Assembly: GCA_035235625.1 (NCBI GenBank)
Contig: CP141140.1
Span: 41,039,351-41,103,350, forward strand
DNA from: Saururus chinensis
Lineage: Eukaryota; Streptophyta; Magnoliopsida; Piperales; Saururaceae
DNA: 64,000 nucleotides
Direction: 5' to 3'
The position numbers and the translations under genes are program-made. Positions within the stretch are counted from its first letter, which is position 1; each line of letters starts with the position of its first letter. Of the stretch, positions 36,435 to 48,822 are shown one piece after another. Under the pieces are notes generated by a model, which ran no database searches, had not been told where the DNA came from, and saw nothing but the letters and a program-made list of their open reading frames with translations.

Positions 36435-38955
36435 TGTTTTGCATACTAATCAATAATCATGCATATCAACCATATCCACATGTGTCACATAATCTCAATT
36501 ATCCCTACACAACCTGTGCAATCCTGGGCATAATAATATTTTATACACATGCATCATCATCAATCAGTGAATGTCTCCATAACGGAGAGGAAAGCAATCA
36601 TATCACCAGCCCTGGACGTAGTCTAATTTCCTACATGGAAACCTAGGGCATTGCCCGCTCTATACAGAGTCCGAATTCCTTATGAAAAACTAGGGTGTTT
36701 GGGGTAGTCAACCTCTCTACTTGCCCTGGACAATCCAAAATGAAGGTCTGATTTCCTTATGGAAACCTAGAGTAGTATGCTTGCCCTGGACAATCCTGGT
36801 CGGGAACGTTCGATCTCCTCACAAAGACCTAAAGCAGTGTGTTCACCTTGGACATCTCCTGCAGTGGGGAGAGTTCGATTTCTACAAGGGAAGCTTAGAA
36901 CATGTGATAGCCAGTGCACAAAGGTATACCACTCTAGATTCTCAAGGTCCAAATGACTAAATAAATAAATCTCAACCGATCAAAATGACTCAACTCAACC
37001 CGGAGAGGATCCACGTTCCAATCAGGAACTCAAATCGAAATCATGTCCTTTCGGACCAACCAATTTTCGATAAGCCAACGATCGATTAATCTGGCATGTA
37101 ATGTCAACCATTGCATCCAATCAATTAACCACAACTAATCTCGAAAAAGTCTCATTCAGAAATTTATTTCATGATGCATGCAATATGGTACATACATGGG
37201 CAATACATACATAAATCCTAATTCATGAAATGTACTCCCATCAGCCGCTCATGCATCACTTATATTCATAACATCAACCATTATCATAATCATCCCCCAC
37301 ATGTGTGTGTACATGGTAGAAACAATCAATTCTAAGCATATGGACATGCTTTGAAAATAATTCATCATCATAGTACACATATACTCTTGACATCTAATCA
37401 TGGTTCTTTATTGAAATCATGAGTGAAAATCATCAGAAAACACATTATCAAATCAAGTGCAAACTCATGCTAGACCTATATAAGCATATTCATACCACAT
37501 TTGAAGCTAGACATGACACCCTCATTTACCCATAATTTGATCATAATACATAAAGGCATTCAATTCCATTCTCATGCTATAACCTTGCTGGAATCATACT
37601 TAAATATGAGGAATCATTCAACATGGATTCAAGACAAGAGTTTATAACATGTTAAACCGATTAACATGAAATCCACTTAACACTTAAGCATACATCATAG
37701 CCTCCAACAACTAATTCATACCCTTATAGTAGCTTATCATAGTATATATTACTCATTAAAGTCATAAGAAATGATACTCAAGAGTAAAAACACGAAAATG
37801 AGCAAAACAGCTGAATCTGCAATATTGGCGTTCGAACGCCTGGCCATTTGATCTGCTGTCTGGCTTGTCCATCGCCATAACTGGGATATCTAGTTTGTCT
37901 TCCCCACTTCGAAATCAAAACCAAAACTTCTCATAAACATCTTAAACTACCAAATCTAACTCCCAAACATCACCATAATTAAATCCATGCTTGGCAAATA
38001 GTAGATCTAGCCATTAACAATCCAAAACACAAAGAAATTATAAGAAAGATTAAACTTTCCTAAAACCGCCATTAAAGCTTAAATCCATGGAAACCACTTC
38101 AAACTCCATCAAAACTCAAATATGAAATCATAGACACGTTTAGGATGAAAACACTTACCTTCAACAAGCTTCTTCACTTGAAATTACTCTTCCAACACCT
38201 TCAAATCCTACCCAACATTGGGATTTTGTTAATACTTTCATAAATCTAATTTAAAACACCTAAATCTCTAAATAATTAGTAGATTTAGGGTTCTTTTGGT
38301 TCAAAAACGAAATTCTTTTCTCAAGGGTTTGAAATAGAGTTTCAAATTAGTAGCTTTTTGGGTAGAAATCGAGATTAACCTTGTCAAAAGATGGGATTTG
38401 AAAAGTTTAGGAGAAACCCTAAGAAATTAGTGAAAGATTAGGCTAATCCTTACCTTAATTACCTTTCCTTCTTGGGAAATGGGGATTAGGGCTCCAAGCT
38501 CCAGATTTCCAATCCTTCCCAATTGGGAAAGTGGCTGAGCCTTTCTATTTATAGTATGGGTTAGGGTAAACCTAACAAATAGGTGGGGTATAAATAGGGT
38601 TTTGCACTAAAAATAGAAAAACTTGCTTATTTTAAACCCAAAATGATGTCTAAATTTATTGAAATAATTATCTATTGTCTTAGGATGTTGTTAGGATCAT
38701 TTGGGACTAATTATCCCAATTTTTTACACATGGGGCTCACAATGGGTCATGCCCCCTAACTTTTCGGTAAAAATAGTAAAAAATCTAAAAAAATTCTAAA
38801 TGACTTATATTAACATAAAAACTTTTAATATGAAGAAAATTTTGGTTAACCACTATAATTTAAAAAATAGTCAAAATCGATCAGAATTAACATTAAACCA
38901 CACAATAACAATTAAGTAAAATAAAATTAATTGATTCAAATTTAGGGATTTTACA
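36435..38955 (-). repeat. Ty3/gypsy LTR fragment B, truncated at its 3' end
   Basis: On the minus strand it starts tgtaaaatccctaaattt at 38955. It follows the same layout as the LTR at 41566, with shared text such as ggttggtccgaaaggacatg and gcgggcaatgccctagg. The likeness covers the first 2.5 kb of that LTR and stops about 1 kb before its end, where RNase H of remnant A begins. Both a 5' LTR of remnant A after an internal deletion and an unrelated fragment are possible. It differs noticeably from the 3' LTR at 34498. Confidence 0.7.
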
Positions 38956-39328
38956 AAAATAGGTTAAAATGCCCTAAGGGCTAATTAGGGTTATTTTTCT
39001 ATAAAAATAAATTTAATCACATCAAAACCCACTAAAATAAAATAATATAAATTTAGAGGGTCAAGTGGGTCATAGGCCGACCAACATGGACGTGGGACCC
39101 ACGACAAGATCCACACCCTTAATTAAGGAAAAATTATGATAAAATCCATAAAAAATAGATAAATCAAGTTTGACATTAATACTTATAAAAAAGTAAAATT
39201 AAACTTTATTTAAGCTATAATTTCTAACCCTTAACCCCAAATTCAAGTCAAACCAACAATTAAGCAAAACCACACAAATTCACATACTTAAAAAGGAAAT
39301 TAAACCTAGTTAAGTTAAAGATCTTACA
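38956..39328 (-). repeat. LTR-like fragment starting tgtaagatct
   Basis: On the minus strand it starts tgtaagatctttaactt. A plus-strand relative starts at 56592 (tgtaagatctctaattt), and both continue with tgtgcggttttgcttgatt-type text. It stops where LTR fragment B starts. It could be part of the LTR of element C or another LTR that abuts it. Confidence 0.5.
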
Positions 39329-39490
39329 CCAAAAGTCTATTTTTCATGGTAAAGACATGTCACACTTGTTTTTCAAAGTTCTATTATATCCATAAGAAAA
39401 CTTACTAAGTAAATGCTTTTAAATAAATAAATTTTACTAAAAACCCTTTTTCAAATGGAGAAAATCTTACCAAAAATATTGGTCATTACA
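39329..39490 (-). repeat. Start of the LTR of Ty3/gypsy element C
   Basis: On the minus strand tgtaatgaccaatattttt follows directly after a polypurine-like ctttatgaggggtagat (39491-39507), the expected LTR start of element C. Only about 160 bp precede the next LTR-like start at 39328. Confidence 0.6.
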
Positions 39491-39717
39491 ATCTACCCCT
39501 CATAAAGAAATTTTGTCCTCTAAATTTGTATCCTTTAATCCCTTAAAAGCTTTAGATACTTCTTAACATCTCACTTTCTAGTTCCCAAGTTGCCTCTTAT
39601 AATGAGTGGTTCACCATAAGCCTTCACCAATGAAATTGTTTTTGTTCTAAGAATATGTTCCTTTTGATCCAAAATTTTGATTGGTTTCTCTTCAAAGGAC
39701 AAATTTGGCTCTAAAAT
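39491..39717 (-). pseudogene. Ty3/gypsy element C: end of pol tail and polypurine tract
   Basis: On the minus strand the frame reads ILEPNLSFEEKPIKILDQ, then HILRTKTISLVK, and ends with stops before ctttatgaggggtagat. It continues the sentence left off at 54004 (KYVRDPSHVQD), so the two pieces were contiguous before solo LTR D split them. This is the same chromodomain-like tail as in remnant A. Confidence 0.8.
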
Positions 39718-42700
39718 TGTCACACCCTGGGCCCTCAAAGCCTTAATACTCTAGCCTAGCCAAACCAAGGGTCCGGAAAACAAACATCAAAGTCGAATTT
39801 TTCTACTTTCCAAGAGCATCTTTTGTGTGCAAGAAGTGCAACATTATTTTATGCACTACGAAGCTTTAGTAGTTCGCTGTAAGCGCTAACCAGAACAAAT
39901 TTATATATTTTCTAACTGATTTGTATTGGGCCAATGTTGTCATAACGTTGGTTGCCTGTGTACCTATTGGATAGCACATACAACATTATTCCAATAAGAT
40001 CGGATCCCAATGTAGTTCTGCCTAATGGCTAATCATGCATCAAGCATAAGAAAATGATGTATTTCAAAATACTTATAATCCGATAAATCATTCGAAGTCA
40101 GATAAAATCTAATAAATCGTTGTTGTTACATCCAAACTAAGACAATGAAGTAGTCTAATTTGGATTTATTTTTTACTTGTCAACTGTAATAAACACGGTC
40201 AATCCACATGGAAAGCCTTGTGTGACAAAGAAAATGATTACAAAGAAAATAGAATAGAGAAGAAAGGTAAAATAGAGAATAAGAGACAATCAAAGAGAAA
40301 GTGTTAAAATATCAAAAATTCACTTGTAATAAATATCTAATGTATATTTGATTCAAATGATAACTCAATTAAGATCGAATGAAAATTCATCTCAATCAAA
40401 AAATTTATTTCTTAAAAAACTTTGAAATAGAACAATTGTAATTGATCATTTGCTACGTGAAAGCAGTAAGTATATAATTTCATAGAATTATAAGCATTCG
40501 GTGTGCTTTTCGTCAACGCCGAATCAAATAATTATATAGATTATAAACTTCTTAAATACAAAACATCAATTTAAAATGATAAAGAACTTTCTTAAATCAA
40601 AAGAGCCATTAAACATTAAGTACAAGCTTCATCCCTAGCCTTAACCAAAAGCTTAGAAAGTCATTACACAAAACTAAAAACAAAAGCTATAAAATAAGAG
40701 TAGAACAATAGGAGAAGAGAGCTCTAAAGGGGAGGGAATGATGCCTCTACCACGTCATAGGGGAAGGCCCAATCATATCCCTTGATTGCATCCTGATTGA
40801 TTACTTCTTTGACAATGATTAGATTTTAAATTAATCAAATAAATTAATAATTTATTTAGCAAATAAGTATATTTAAGTCTTCCTTTAGTTATCCAATCAG
40901 CCTCATTATCTTTCCTTATGTGTATTAATCACAACCAATGAAAAGATTCTCCATGTGTTGGCCTCGGGTTAGTTGACTAGTTGTCCATTTGCATGTCCGA
41001 TTTGACCCAAATATCTCCGGCATTATGAATTTCATCTTGCAAAAGAAATTGTAGCCACAGAAGTTTTCTTTCCAATGTCATTAAAATTATATCAATCCAA
41101 ATTATGCATAGCAAGATATGGCAAAAATACTAAGGTTGTATCAATCTGTCCAAATCAGTTTCTTCCCAAATTTAGTTTTCTTGATGCAATCTAAAATCCA
41201 ACGGGTCTATAAGGTTGTGTTCGACCATTCCATGCATGTTTAGATCATTAGGAGCCCATTCTTGACTTTTAAATAGCTTTGGGTAGTGGAGTTTCACTTC
41301 CTCTTCTACTTGGATCTTGTTGAAGCTTGTTTAGACATGTAAACTCAACTATGGTCCAACTAACCTTTTTAAAACATAACAGCCCAAATAAGCAATGAAT
41401 TAACACAAAATAAGATTGCAATTAGAGATGTGAAAATAATTAATTGGACATTATTTTAGTGCATCAATCGTTAGAGTAAAATGGAAGCTAATAAATCACC
41501 GGAGTAAAACAGAAGCTAATATCATCAAGGTCAGATGTAAGCTAATAAACCATCGGAGTCAACTATGTAAGATCCCTGATCTTGAACCGGTTTTAAATTC
41601 ATTTTGTTTAATTATTTTTATGTGGTTTAAGCCGTTTCTGATAACTTTTAATGATTTTTGGAAATAAAGTTGATTTTCAAAGGTTTTAAACAAAAATAAC
41701 TTCATATTTGTGAGTTTTAAGTGAATCCAAATCATTTGTGAATTTTTGAACATTTTTAGAATTTTTGTATATTTCTCAAAAAATTATGGTTTGGCAGGAC
41801 TCTGTGTGCGCCCCGCGATTGAATTTAGGGTTTTTGGTAAAAACATCATAGACATCAAAAGAAGTCATGACAAAAATTTTTAAAATTTTTCTTGCCCTAA
41901 TTAGAGTTTAAATGGCCAAAATACCTACTTTTACTTAAAAATCTTATTTATACCCCAATGGTTAGTTAGGTTTATCTCATTCCTTCCTATAAAAGGAAAG
42001 GGGCTGAGTCATTCCAAATTGGGAATAGGCTGTGTAAGAGTGTTTAGAGCCTAATCCCCAATTAGGCCCAAAAAGGAAATGATTAGAGGTCCGTTCTTCC
42101 CTAATCCATGCTTAATCATTACGGTTTTCCTAATCCTCTCTTAAAGCTATCTTCCTCTATTGATTTAATCCAATTTCGAACCATTTAATTGTTTTACTTC
42201 TCTATTTCAAACCCAAACCTTTAAATTTTTGTTTTTATGTCTCCTAAGCTGTAGATCTAGGGTTTATTTTAAAGGTTAAATTGAGTTTAGATGTGTATTG
42301 ATATAAAAATCTTGCTTTTGGAAGGTTTCGGAGGTGATTGAAGGATTAATCCGACTCAAATCAAGTGGAGAGGTAATGGGTTTTGAAATCTCAGCCTTGT
42401 TATAGTGAAAATCTCAATTTTTATGGGTTTTACTTGAATGGGTTTTCTTGATTAAGGATTTCATGGCGGATTTATGAAATGTTAATCTCTTGCCTTGATT
42501 TCTTAGGGTTTTACCTTAGGATAGGGTCAATTAGCTTTCTCAAATGTTTGATTGAACTTTGATGGTGTATGAGGCTTGGGATGAAGTTTTATGGTTCTTT
42601 AATAGTGTTTCAGTTTTGAATCTCGAAAGGAAGAAGAAAGCTTGATCTGCTTGTTGGCGATAGATCGGGCCTAGTGGCCGATCAATCAGGCCAAGTGGCC

Positions 42701-44278
42701 GATCAATCAGGCCAGTCGAACAGCCTGCCAGGCCGATCGATCGGCTATATAGTAGTTCTGCCATTTTTGGATTTTGATGTTCACTTAGGTGTTTTTACTC
42801 CAATTGATGATTCTAACATTTATGGGGAGTGCTTTATGTTAGAATTAAGCTACCAGAAGGGTGTAGAATTTGTGACGGAGATTTATGAAGTATGTTTAAG
42901 TACTCGTTATGTGGAATTATATGTTGATAGATATACATGTTAATATTGAATTATCTTCAATCTATGGATGATGGAATTCTTATGATTGGAGCATGTTTCC
43001 AATAGGGATATTACATGGTAAATGATAAGCTATGTCAACATATAATGAGAATGGATTGCCGGTAAATGATGTTATTATGTTATAGCTTCATGTGTAGACT
43101 AATCATGCTTGTAGGAGTTAAGCATTTGATTCCACATGAATGGATTTATGGTTTATGGTAGATTTCACCCTAGATTTCAGTTGGTAATCATGATTTGAAT
43201 GTGTTTAAGCATGCATGTTTTGCATTATGAGCTTATATCAAAGCATTGGTCATGTGCTTAGGAAATGAATAAACACACACATGTGGGGAATTTAATATAA
43301 AATCATGGTTATTTATGATTCAATTATGATGCATGTGGGGACTAATGGGAGCACATTCCATGTGTTGGAACTCACATAGCTTTTGCTCACGGATATATCA
43401 AGATTTCATGCATCATGGAACGGTCTTCATGAATGAGATTTTACCAATGTTTAGTCGTGATTGATCGATTCTATGAAATGATGTGAGATTGCATGCCAGA
43501 TTAATTGATTGTTGACTTAATTGGAACTTGGTTGGTCCGAAAGGACATGATTTCGATTTGAGTTCCTGTGTGGAACATGTATACTCCCTGGGTTGAGTCA
43601 ATTTGAATTATTAATGCGGTTGAGATTTATTTATTGAGACAGTCAAACCTAGACCCTGATAATCCAGTGTGGTATGCCTTTGTGCACCGGCAACCACATG
43701 TTCTAGGTTTCCCCTGAGGATGGATTCTCCCTGCTGCTGAGAAGTCCAAAGTGAATACACTGCTCTAGTTAATTCAGACGTTCCTAGCCCGAATAGTCCA
43801 GAGTTCTAGTTAATTTGGATTTCCTGTGTGGATTATCGAGAGTGAGCAGAGGGATTGACTACCCCTACACCCTAGTTTTCTGTAACGACCTGTTTTTCGG
43901 TTATGCTTAACCCGGGGGGTTAAGGGTAATTTGAGATCAGTGTTAGGGGGTTTCATTAGGTGAAATCCCCGTATCTGGGTAGAGCTCGTAGTAACGAGTG
44001 TAACGAATTAAAGAACGTGCAAAACGGAGGTCGGGAGTGAAGGCTACAGCCCTGGGAAGCGTGCCATATGGGCAGGACCTACACAAAAGTGCGGGATAAC
44101 CTACCCATGTGTGGTCTTATTTCGAAGGGCTCGTCGACACGAGTCCATCGGTAACAAGAACGTGCAATTCCAATGTCAAGGTTGGAAGTTATCGCGTTTT
44201 GAGGTCAAGATATTATTTGAATAAAATAATATCATTCTGGATAGGATCGACGATGCAGTGGATAAGACTGACGACAAA

Positions 44279-44420
44279 GTGGATAGGATTGCTGACAAAG
44301 CGGATAGGATTGATGACGTAAGTAGATGGGATTGCTGACAAAGCGGATAGGATTGATGACGTAAGTGGATAGGATTGCTGACGAAGCGGATAGGATTAAT
44401 GATGCAAGAGGATAGGATTG
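44279..44420 (+). repeat. U3 tandem repeats of LTR F with TGACG words
   Basis: About seven imperfect copies of gcggataggattgatgacgtaa-like units occur, often paired into a longer unit of about 44 bp. Several contain tgacgtaa, which resembles as-1/bZIP binding sites. They lie just upstream of a TATA box, the place for a retrotransposon enhancer. Confidence 0.6.
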
Positions 44421-44450
44421 ACACGTGTCAGCCTCACATCTATCCAGTTT

Positions 44451-44459
44451 TTCTATAAA
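44451..44459 (+). promoter_or_regulatory. TATA box in LTR F
   Basis: The motif tctataaatagc follows the tandem repeats by about 30 bp and precedes a CT-rich leader (tctcccacgttttcccatttctc). This is consistent with the LTR promoter. Confidence 0.6.
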
Positions 44460-44639
44460 TAGCATCCACGGCATCTAGAGAAAAGGGGGGAGACTCTCCC
44501 ACGTTTTCCCATTTCTCTCTCACGTTCAGAAACTTCTGTTCTTTGTTTCTCACTCATTTTAAGTCCGATTCGAGTTGTTCTTGAAGCGTTCCTAGCTAAT
44601 TCGAGGGTGATCTATGCGATAGCATGGTCCATCCCTCAA

Positions 44640-44825
44640 GTTAGCATCCCTAGAAGGGGAAATGACCTGGGGCAAGAGGAGGCTCTATCCGCCACCCTCC
44701 TGCCCCGAAGAGAGAGCAGTGGCCCGGAGAGAAAGGGGGACTTTGTCCTCCATCACAGGCTGCATCGTGGGTTGTCGCCCGAAGTAGGGAAGGATCCGTC
44801 CTTCACCGAAGGGCCACGCAGTGTG
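44640..44825 (+). repeat. Minisatellite of LTR F, left part
   Basis: Units of the type gaaatgacctggggcaagaggaggctctatccgccaccctcc repeat several times with strong divergence. The array is cut by element G and resumes at 50214. Confidence 0.6.
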
Positions 44826-44830
44826 GGAAA
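44826..44830. repeat. Target-site duplication of element G, left copy
   Basis: ggaaa. The same five bases follow the 3' LTR at 50214-50218. Confidence 0.8.
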
Positions 44831-45184
44831 TATTGTGCACGATGACCAGACTCGACCAATTCTTTCATTTATTATTTCCATAGTTGCTTTGGGACGATTT
44901 GCTATTGTAATAGTTAGTAGTATGGATATTTATTTTGGGTTGGTTCAGTCAGTGGCCTGGGTTAGCCGAACCACTGGCTGGCATGTGTCCCTAGGGAAGT
45001 GGGCCAGCCTGGGTTGGGTTGGCGCAACTCCCTAGGGGACTGGTCGTCCCCTATATGGGGCAATCTCCTTTCTTTTGACAGTTATGCAAGTATTGAATCC
45101 CAGTTTCTCCCCTTTCTCCATTACTTTCCCCCTTTCCCTGCGTAATTCTTCTTGATATCGATCGTGCCTGCATCGGGCACATCA
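44831..45184 (+). repeat. 5' LTR of element G
   Basis: It starts tattgtgcacgatg, where the 3' copy has tgttgtgcacgatg, and ends gggcacatca. The short length of 354 bp is notable beside the 2-3.6 kb LTRs around it. Confidence 0.88.
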
Positions 45185-45185
45185 T

Positions 45186-45197
45186 TGGTATCGGAGC
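45186..45197 (+). other. Primer-binding site of element G
   Basis: tggtatcggagc lies one base after the LTR and matches the TGGTATCAGAGC site for tRNA-iMet except for one base. Confidence 0.85.
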
Positions 45198-45214
45198 AAT
45201 TACGATCCTTGGCC

Positions 45215-46335
45215 ATGGCGAGAGGTAAGCAAGTTGCAGCAGTTTCTAAGGTTTCCTCAGAGAAGGAAGTTTCAGCGTCAGCGCCCACAGACAATTCGAA
45301 GGAATCTCCTACGGTAGCCAGCAAACCCACCATGTCCGAGCTGATGGCATTGCTGCAGGCCATGAACGTTCGTTTGATGAATGTGGAAACTGCGCGAACA
45401 ACGGTTGTCCTACCAGGTCCGCCCCACACTGCTTCAGAGCGGGGAGGGCCATCTCAGCCTTTCGCGCCAACCGTTCCCTGTCCTCCAGTGCCGGCAAATG
45501 TGGGCGTGTGTGGCTTTCGAGATCCCGTGCACCTGGGCGTTGGAAATCCAGCGCTGGAAGGGAGACACCAGGCCTGGGGCATGCGAGGCACACCAGGTGT
45601 TCGGGAAAATGTCCCTGTGATGCCGCCCCCTCCAAACCAGTTCCAAGAAGCTGAGGAAGAGTGGGATGAGTATCTTGGCCATCGTGGCGGGCAATGAGGT
45701 GGGGTTCCATTTGGCCCAGCTATAGTTCCCTCGCTACAATGGGGATGATGATCCAGTGGAATGACTGTACAAAGCGGAGAAGTTCTTCTCCTACCAGGGA
45801 ACACACTATGAAACAGAGTGTCTGCGCATCGTGGCTTTTCACTTGGATGGCGATGCATCGGTTTGGTTCCAAAACTTTGAGAAAGAAGTGCGCTATCCTA
45901 CTTGGGCAGCGTTCTCTGACGAGCTCTGCATCCAATTCGGCCTGAACGAATTTCAGGACTTCAATGAGATGTTATCAGCCTTGCACCAGACCACTACTGT
46001 GCGTGCCTACTATACAAAATTCATGAAGATCGTCAACAGACTCCCTGAATGGCCGATGGCCGCCCTGGTGGACACGTTCAAGAGGGGGTTAAAACCAGAA
46101 ATTTCAGAAGAGATGCGCCATTTCCCTTGCACCAGTATGCGGGATGTGGTGCATCATGCTCGCATTGAGGAGGAAAAGTTGTCCCGACAGCGCAGGGGTG
46201 GACACCTAGGACCTCCACCCCGGTCTGTACTAAGCTCTAATCCTATGGAGGCTTCTTCTAGCAGTCCGGCCGCTAGCCGTCCTGGCCAACTGGCTGTAGC
46301 GCCACTCCGATTGTTCGTCGTCTCACCCCCGCCCA
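45215..46335 (+). pseudogene. Element G gag
   Basis: The start ATG at 45215 gives MARGKQVAAVSKVSSEKE, about 30 bp after the primer site. The first part is a proline-rich linker and ends in a stop near 45695. After a frame change the retrotransposon gag domain runs 45780-46200, with MAFHLDGDASVWFQ and then AYYTKFMKIVNRLPEWP, typical of the Retrotrans_gag family. Gag builds the particle. The break near 45695 would prevent a full-length product. Confidence 0.85.
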
Positions 46336-46336
46336 G

Positions 46337-46683
46337 ATGTACAAACGCTGGGCCAAGGGCTTGTGCTTTTGTTGTGATGAAAAATTCGTGCCTGGTCATC
46401 GCTGCGCTGTGCAGGGCAGCTTGCTCGTGGGGGAGGTAGACGACGACGTGGACAGTCCAGCCAGCATTGAACCAGAGGACATGCTGCCGGAAATTTCAGT
46501 TCATGCATTCTCTGGCACTTTCATTCCACGCACTATGCGGGTGCAGGGATTCCTGAAGCAGGAACAGGTAGCTATCTTGATCGACAGTGGTTCTACTCAT
46601 AATTTTATTAATGATAAGGTAGCTCATCGCCTCGGGTGTTTGGTGTCGGACTCGAAACCATTTGATGTGTTGATTGGGTGATG
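46337..46683 (+). pseudogene. Element G zinc knuckle and aspartic protease
   Basis: The frame opens with RWAKGLCFCCDEKFVPGHRC, the CX2C...GHX4C-type knuckle of plant Ty3/gypsy gag. About 60 residues later comes the protease, with the active site ILIDSGSTHNFI intact (DSG). A stop follows at 46679, after which the sequence continues in another frame toward reverse transcriptase. The protease would cut the gag-pol polyprotein. Confidence 0.88.
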
Positions 46684-47960
46684 GTAAGCATCTTAGGAGT
46701 GCCGGTGTGTGTGCTCAGATTACCCTTTCGATTCAGGGTAACGCTTTTATTACTGACTTATTCTTGTTGCCCACAAAAGGGGCGGATGTCATCTTGGGAG
46801 TATAGTGGCTGCAGGAATTGGGTGATGTTGTGTGGAATTTTTGGGATATGGTGATGGAATTCGAGCATCATGGACAGCAGGTTCGGTTGGAGGGGTCACG
46901 GCCTGGCACTCTTCTTTCAGCCCAGGACATGAGCTCCTTCTTCCGGTTTACCCCTTAGGGACTTCTCTTACAGCATCGGGCTATTATGGGCGTCCCACAG
47001 GATCGGATTCCCTCTGATTTGCAGGTGCTACTAACAGACCATGAGGATTTGTTTGCAGAGCCGTAGGGGCTGCCTCCTGTCCGGCCTCATGACCACTGGA
47101 TTTCTATTATTCCAGGGGCGGCACCAGCCAATGTTCGTCCTTGCCGTTACCCTCACATCCAGAAGTCCGAGATAGAACGGTTGGTAGCGGACATGCTACA
47201 GTCCGGAATCATTCGTCCTAGTATGAGTTCTTATTCGTCTCCTGTGTTGTTTGTTCGCAAGAAAGATGGATTGTGGCCGTTTTGTGTGGATTACTGTGCT
47301 TTGAATGCTATCACTGTCAAAGATAAGTATCCCATTCCTGTGATTGAAGAGTTGTTGGATGAATTGATGGTGCCAGCGTCTTTAGTAAGCTCGATCTTCG
47401 TTCCGGGTATCACAGATTTGTGTGCAGCCTCTTGATGTGCACAAGACAGCCTTCCGGACTCACGATGGCCATTTCGAGTTCTTGGTCATGCCTTTTGGTT
47501 TGACCAACACCCCCTCCATGTTCTAGTCTCTTGTGAATGATATTTTTCGGCCCTTTCTTCATCGCCACATATTGGTCTTCTTCGATGATATCATGGTGTA
47601 CAATTGGTCGTGGGAAAAACACTTGACGCATCTCAGGTCGGTTTTCTCTATATTGCATGCTAATTCCTTATTTCTGAAGCGTTCGAAGTGTTCCTTTGGC
47701 AGCCCGAAGGTTGAGTACTTGGGTCACATTATCTCCCAGAAGGGTGTTGCTACTGATCCGGCCAAAGTGGCCGCTATGCTATCTTGGCCGACTCCATCAT
47801 GTGTCAGGGCGCTCCGGGGTTTTCTTGGCCTTACAGGTTATTATCGTCGGTTTATCCCTCGGTACGGCGAGTTGGCTCGTCCTCTTACAGAACTGTTGAA
47901 GAAGAGGGCATTCGTCTGGTCACCCGCAGCCCAAACAGCCTTCAAAGAGCTCAAGCAGGC
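46684..47960 (+). pseudogene. Element G reverse transcriptase
   Basis: From about 47080 the text follows reverse transcriptase: IIRPSMSSYSSPVLFVRKKD, then VDYCALNAITVKDKYPIP, then a frame change and KLDLRSGYH, then [12 protein letters not shown]. The catalytic box FFDDIMVYN is intact at about 47578. Stops at 46800, 47070, 47433 and 47523 and frame changes break it. From 47533 the frame is open for 429 codons through RNase H into integrase. Confidence 0.92.
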
Positions 47961-48822
47961 CATGGCGTCCTCACCAGTCTTGCTCTTGCCAGATTTTAGT
48001 TGGCCGTTTGTGGTGGAGACGGATGCGTTGGAGAAAGGCTTGGGCGCTGTCCTCCTGCAGGATGACCATCCTCTCGCTTATTTTAGCAAGGCTCTCGCTG
48101 GTCGTTCCTTGTCTCTGTCATTGTATGAGAAGGAAATGATGGCTATCATCCTCGCCGTTACCAAATGGCGTCCGTATTTATTGGGCCGTAGTTTTCAGAT
48201 TCGCACAGACCACCAACCGCTGAAATATTTTTTGGATCAGCGAGTGTCTACTCCGGCTCAGCAGCGGTGGGTGAGTAAATTGCTCGGCTATGACTATGAG
48301 TTGGTGTACAAAAAGGGGTCCGAAAATATCGTCGCTGATGCGCTCTCACGTAGTCCTCTTCCGGACTCCTGCTTCACCATCTCCACCCTTTCTTGCCCAT
48401 TTATTGAGGAGCTACAGCGAGCTTATGGTATGGATTCATGGACACAGGAGGTTATTGACGCCATTCAGGCCGATCTAGCAGCCCGGCCTTTCTTTGTGTG
48501 GCGAGATGGTCTTCTCTTCTGGAAAGACCGTTTGTGGGTTCCGGAGGTTTCTGATCTATGCCGCCGTATCATTTCCCATTTCCATGACACTCCTGTGGCT
48601 GGTCACAAGGGGTCCTTCCGTACGTATAAGAGGGTAAGTCAGAGTTTCTTATGGCGAGGCATCCGTCGTGCAGTCCACGATTATGTCGCTGCTTGTGATG
48701 TTTGTCAGCGGGCTAAAGCCACGACCACCTCCCCAGCCAGGTTGCTCCAACCCTTGCCTATTCCAGAGAAGGTTTGGGATGACATTTCGATGGATTTCGT
48801 CAAGGCTTTACCGGCGGTGTAG
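47533..48822 (+). pseudogene. Element G open segment: reverse transcriptase end, RNase H, integrase zinc domain
   Basis: 429 codons stay open. They cover the reverse transcriptase thumb (GFLGLTGYYRRFIPRYG), an RNase H of the RT_RNaseH type (VVETDALEKGLGAVLLQ, then the YEKEMMAIILA glutamate and IRTDHQPLKYFLDQ aspartate), the connection NIVADALSR, and the integrase HHCC domain (HFHDTPVAGHKG ... CDVCQRAK). The frame ends in a stop inside the integrase core, just after MDFVKALP, which carries the first catalytic aspartate. This is the best-preserved part of any element in the window. Confidence 0.93.

Noticed and set aside
44232..44474. Minus-strand frames with repeated ILSALSAILST-like words, or a CRISPR-like array
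   Set aside because: They are the translation of the U3 tandem repeats. There are no unique spacers and the genome is eukaryotic.
45309..45858. Several 80-134 codon frames on the minus strand over element G gag
   Set aside because: Antisense shadows of the GC-rich gag linker. The plus frame carries the gag, knuckle and protease motifs.
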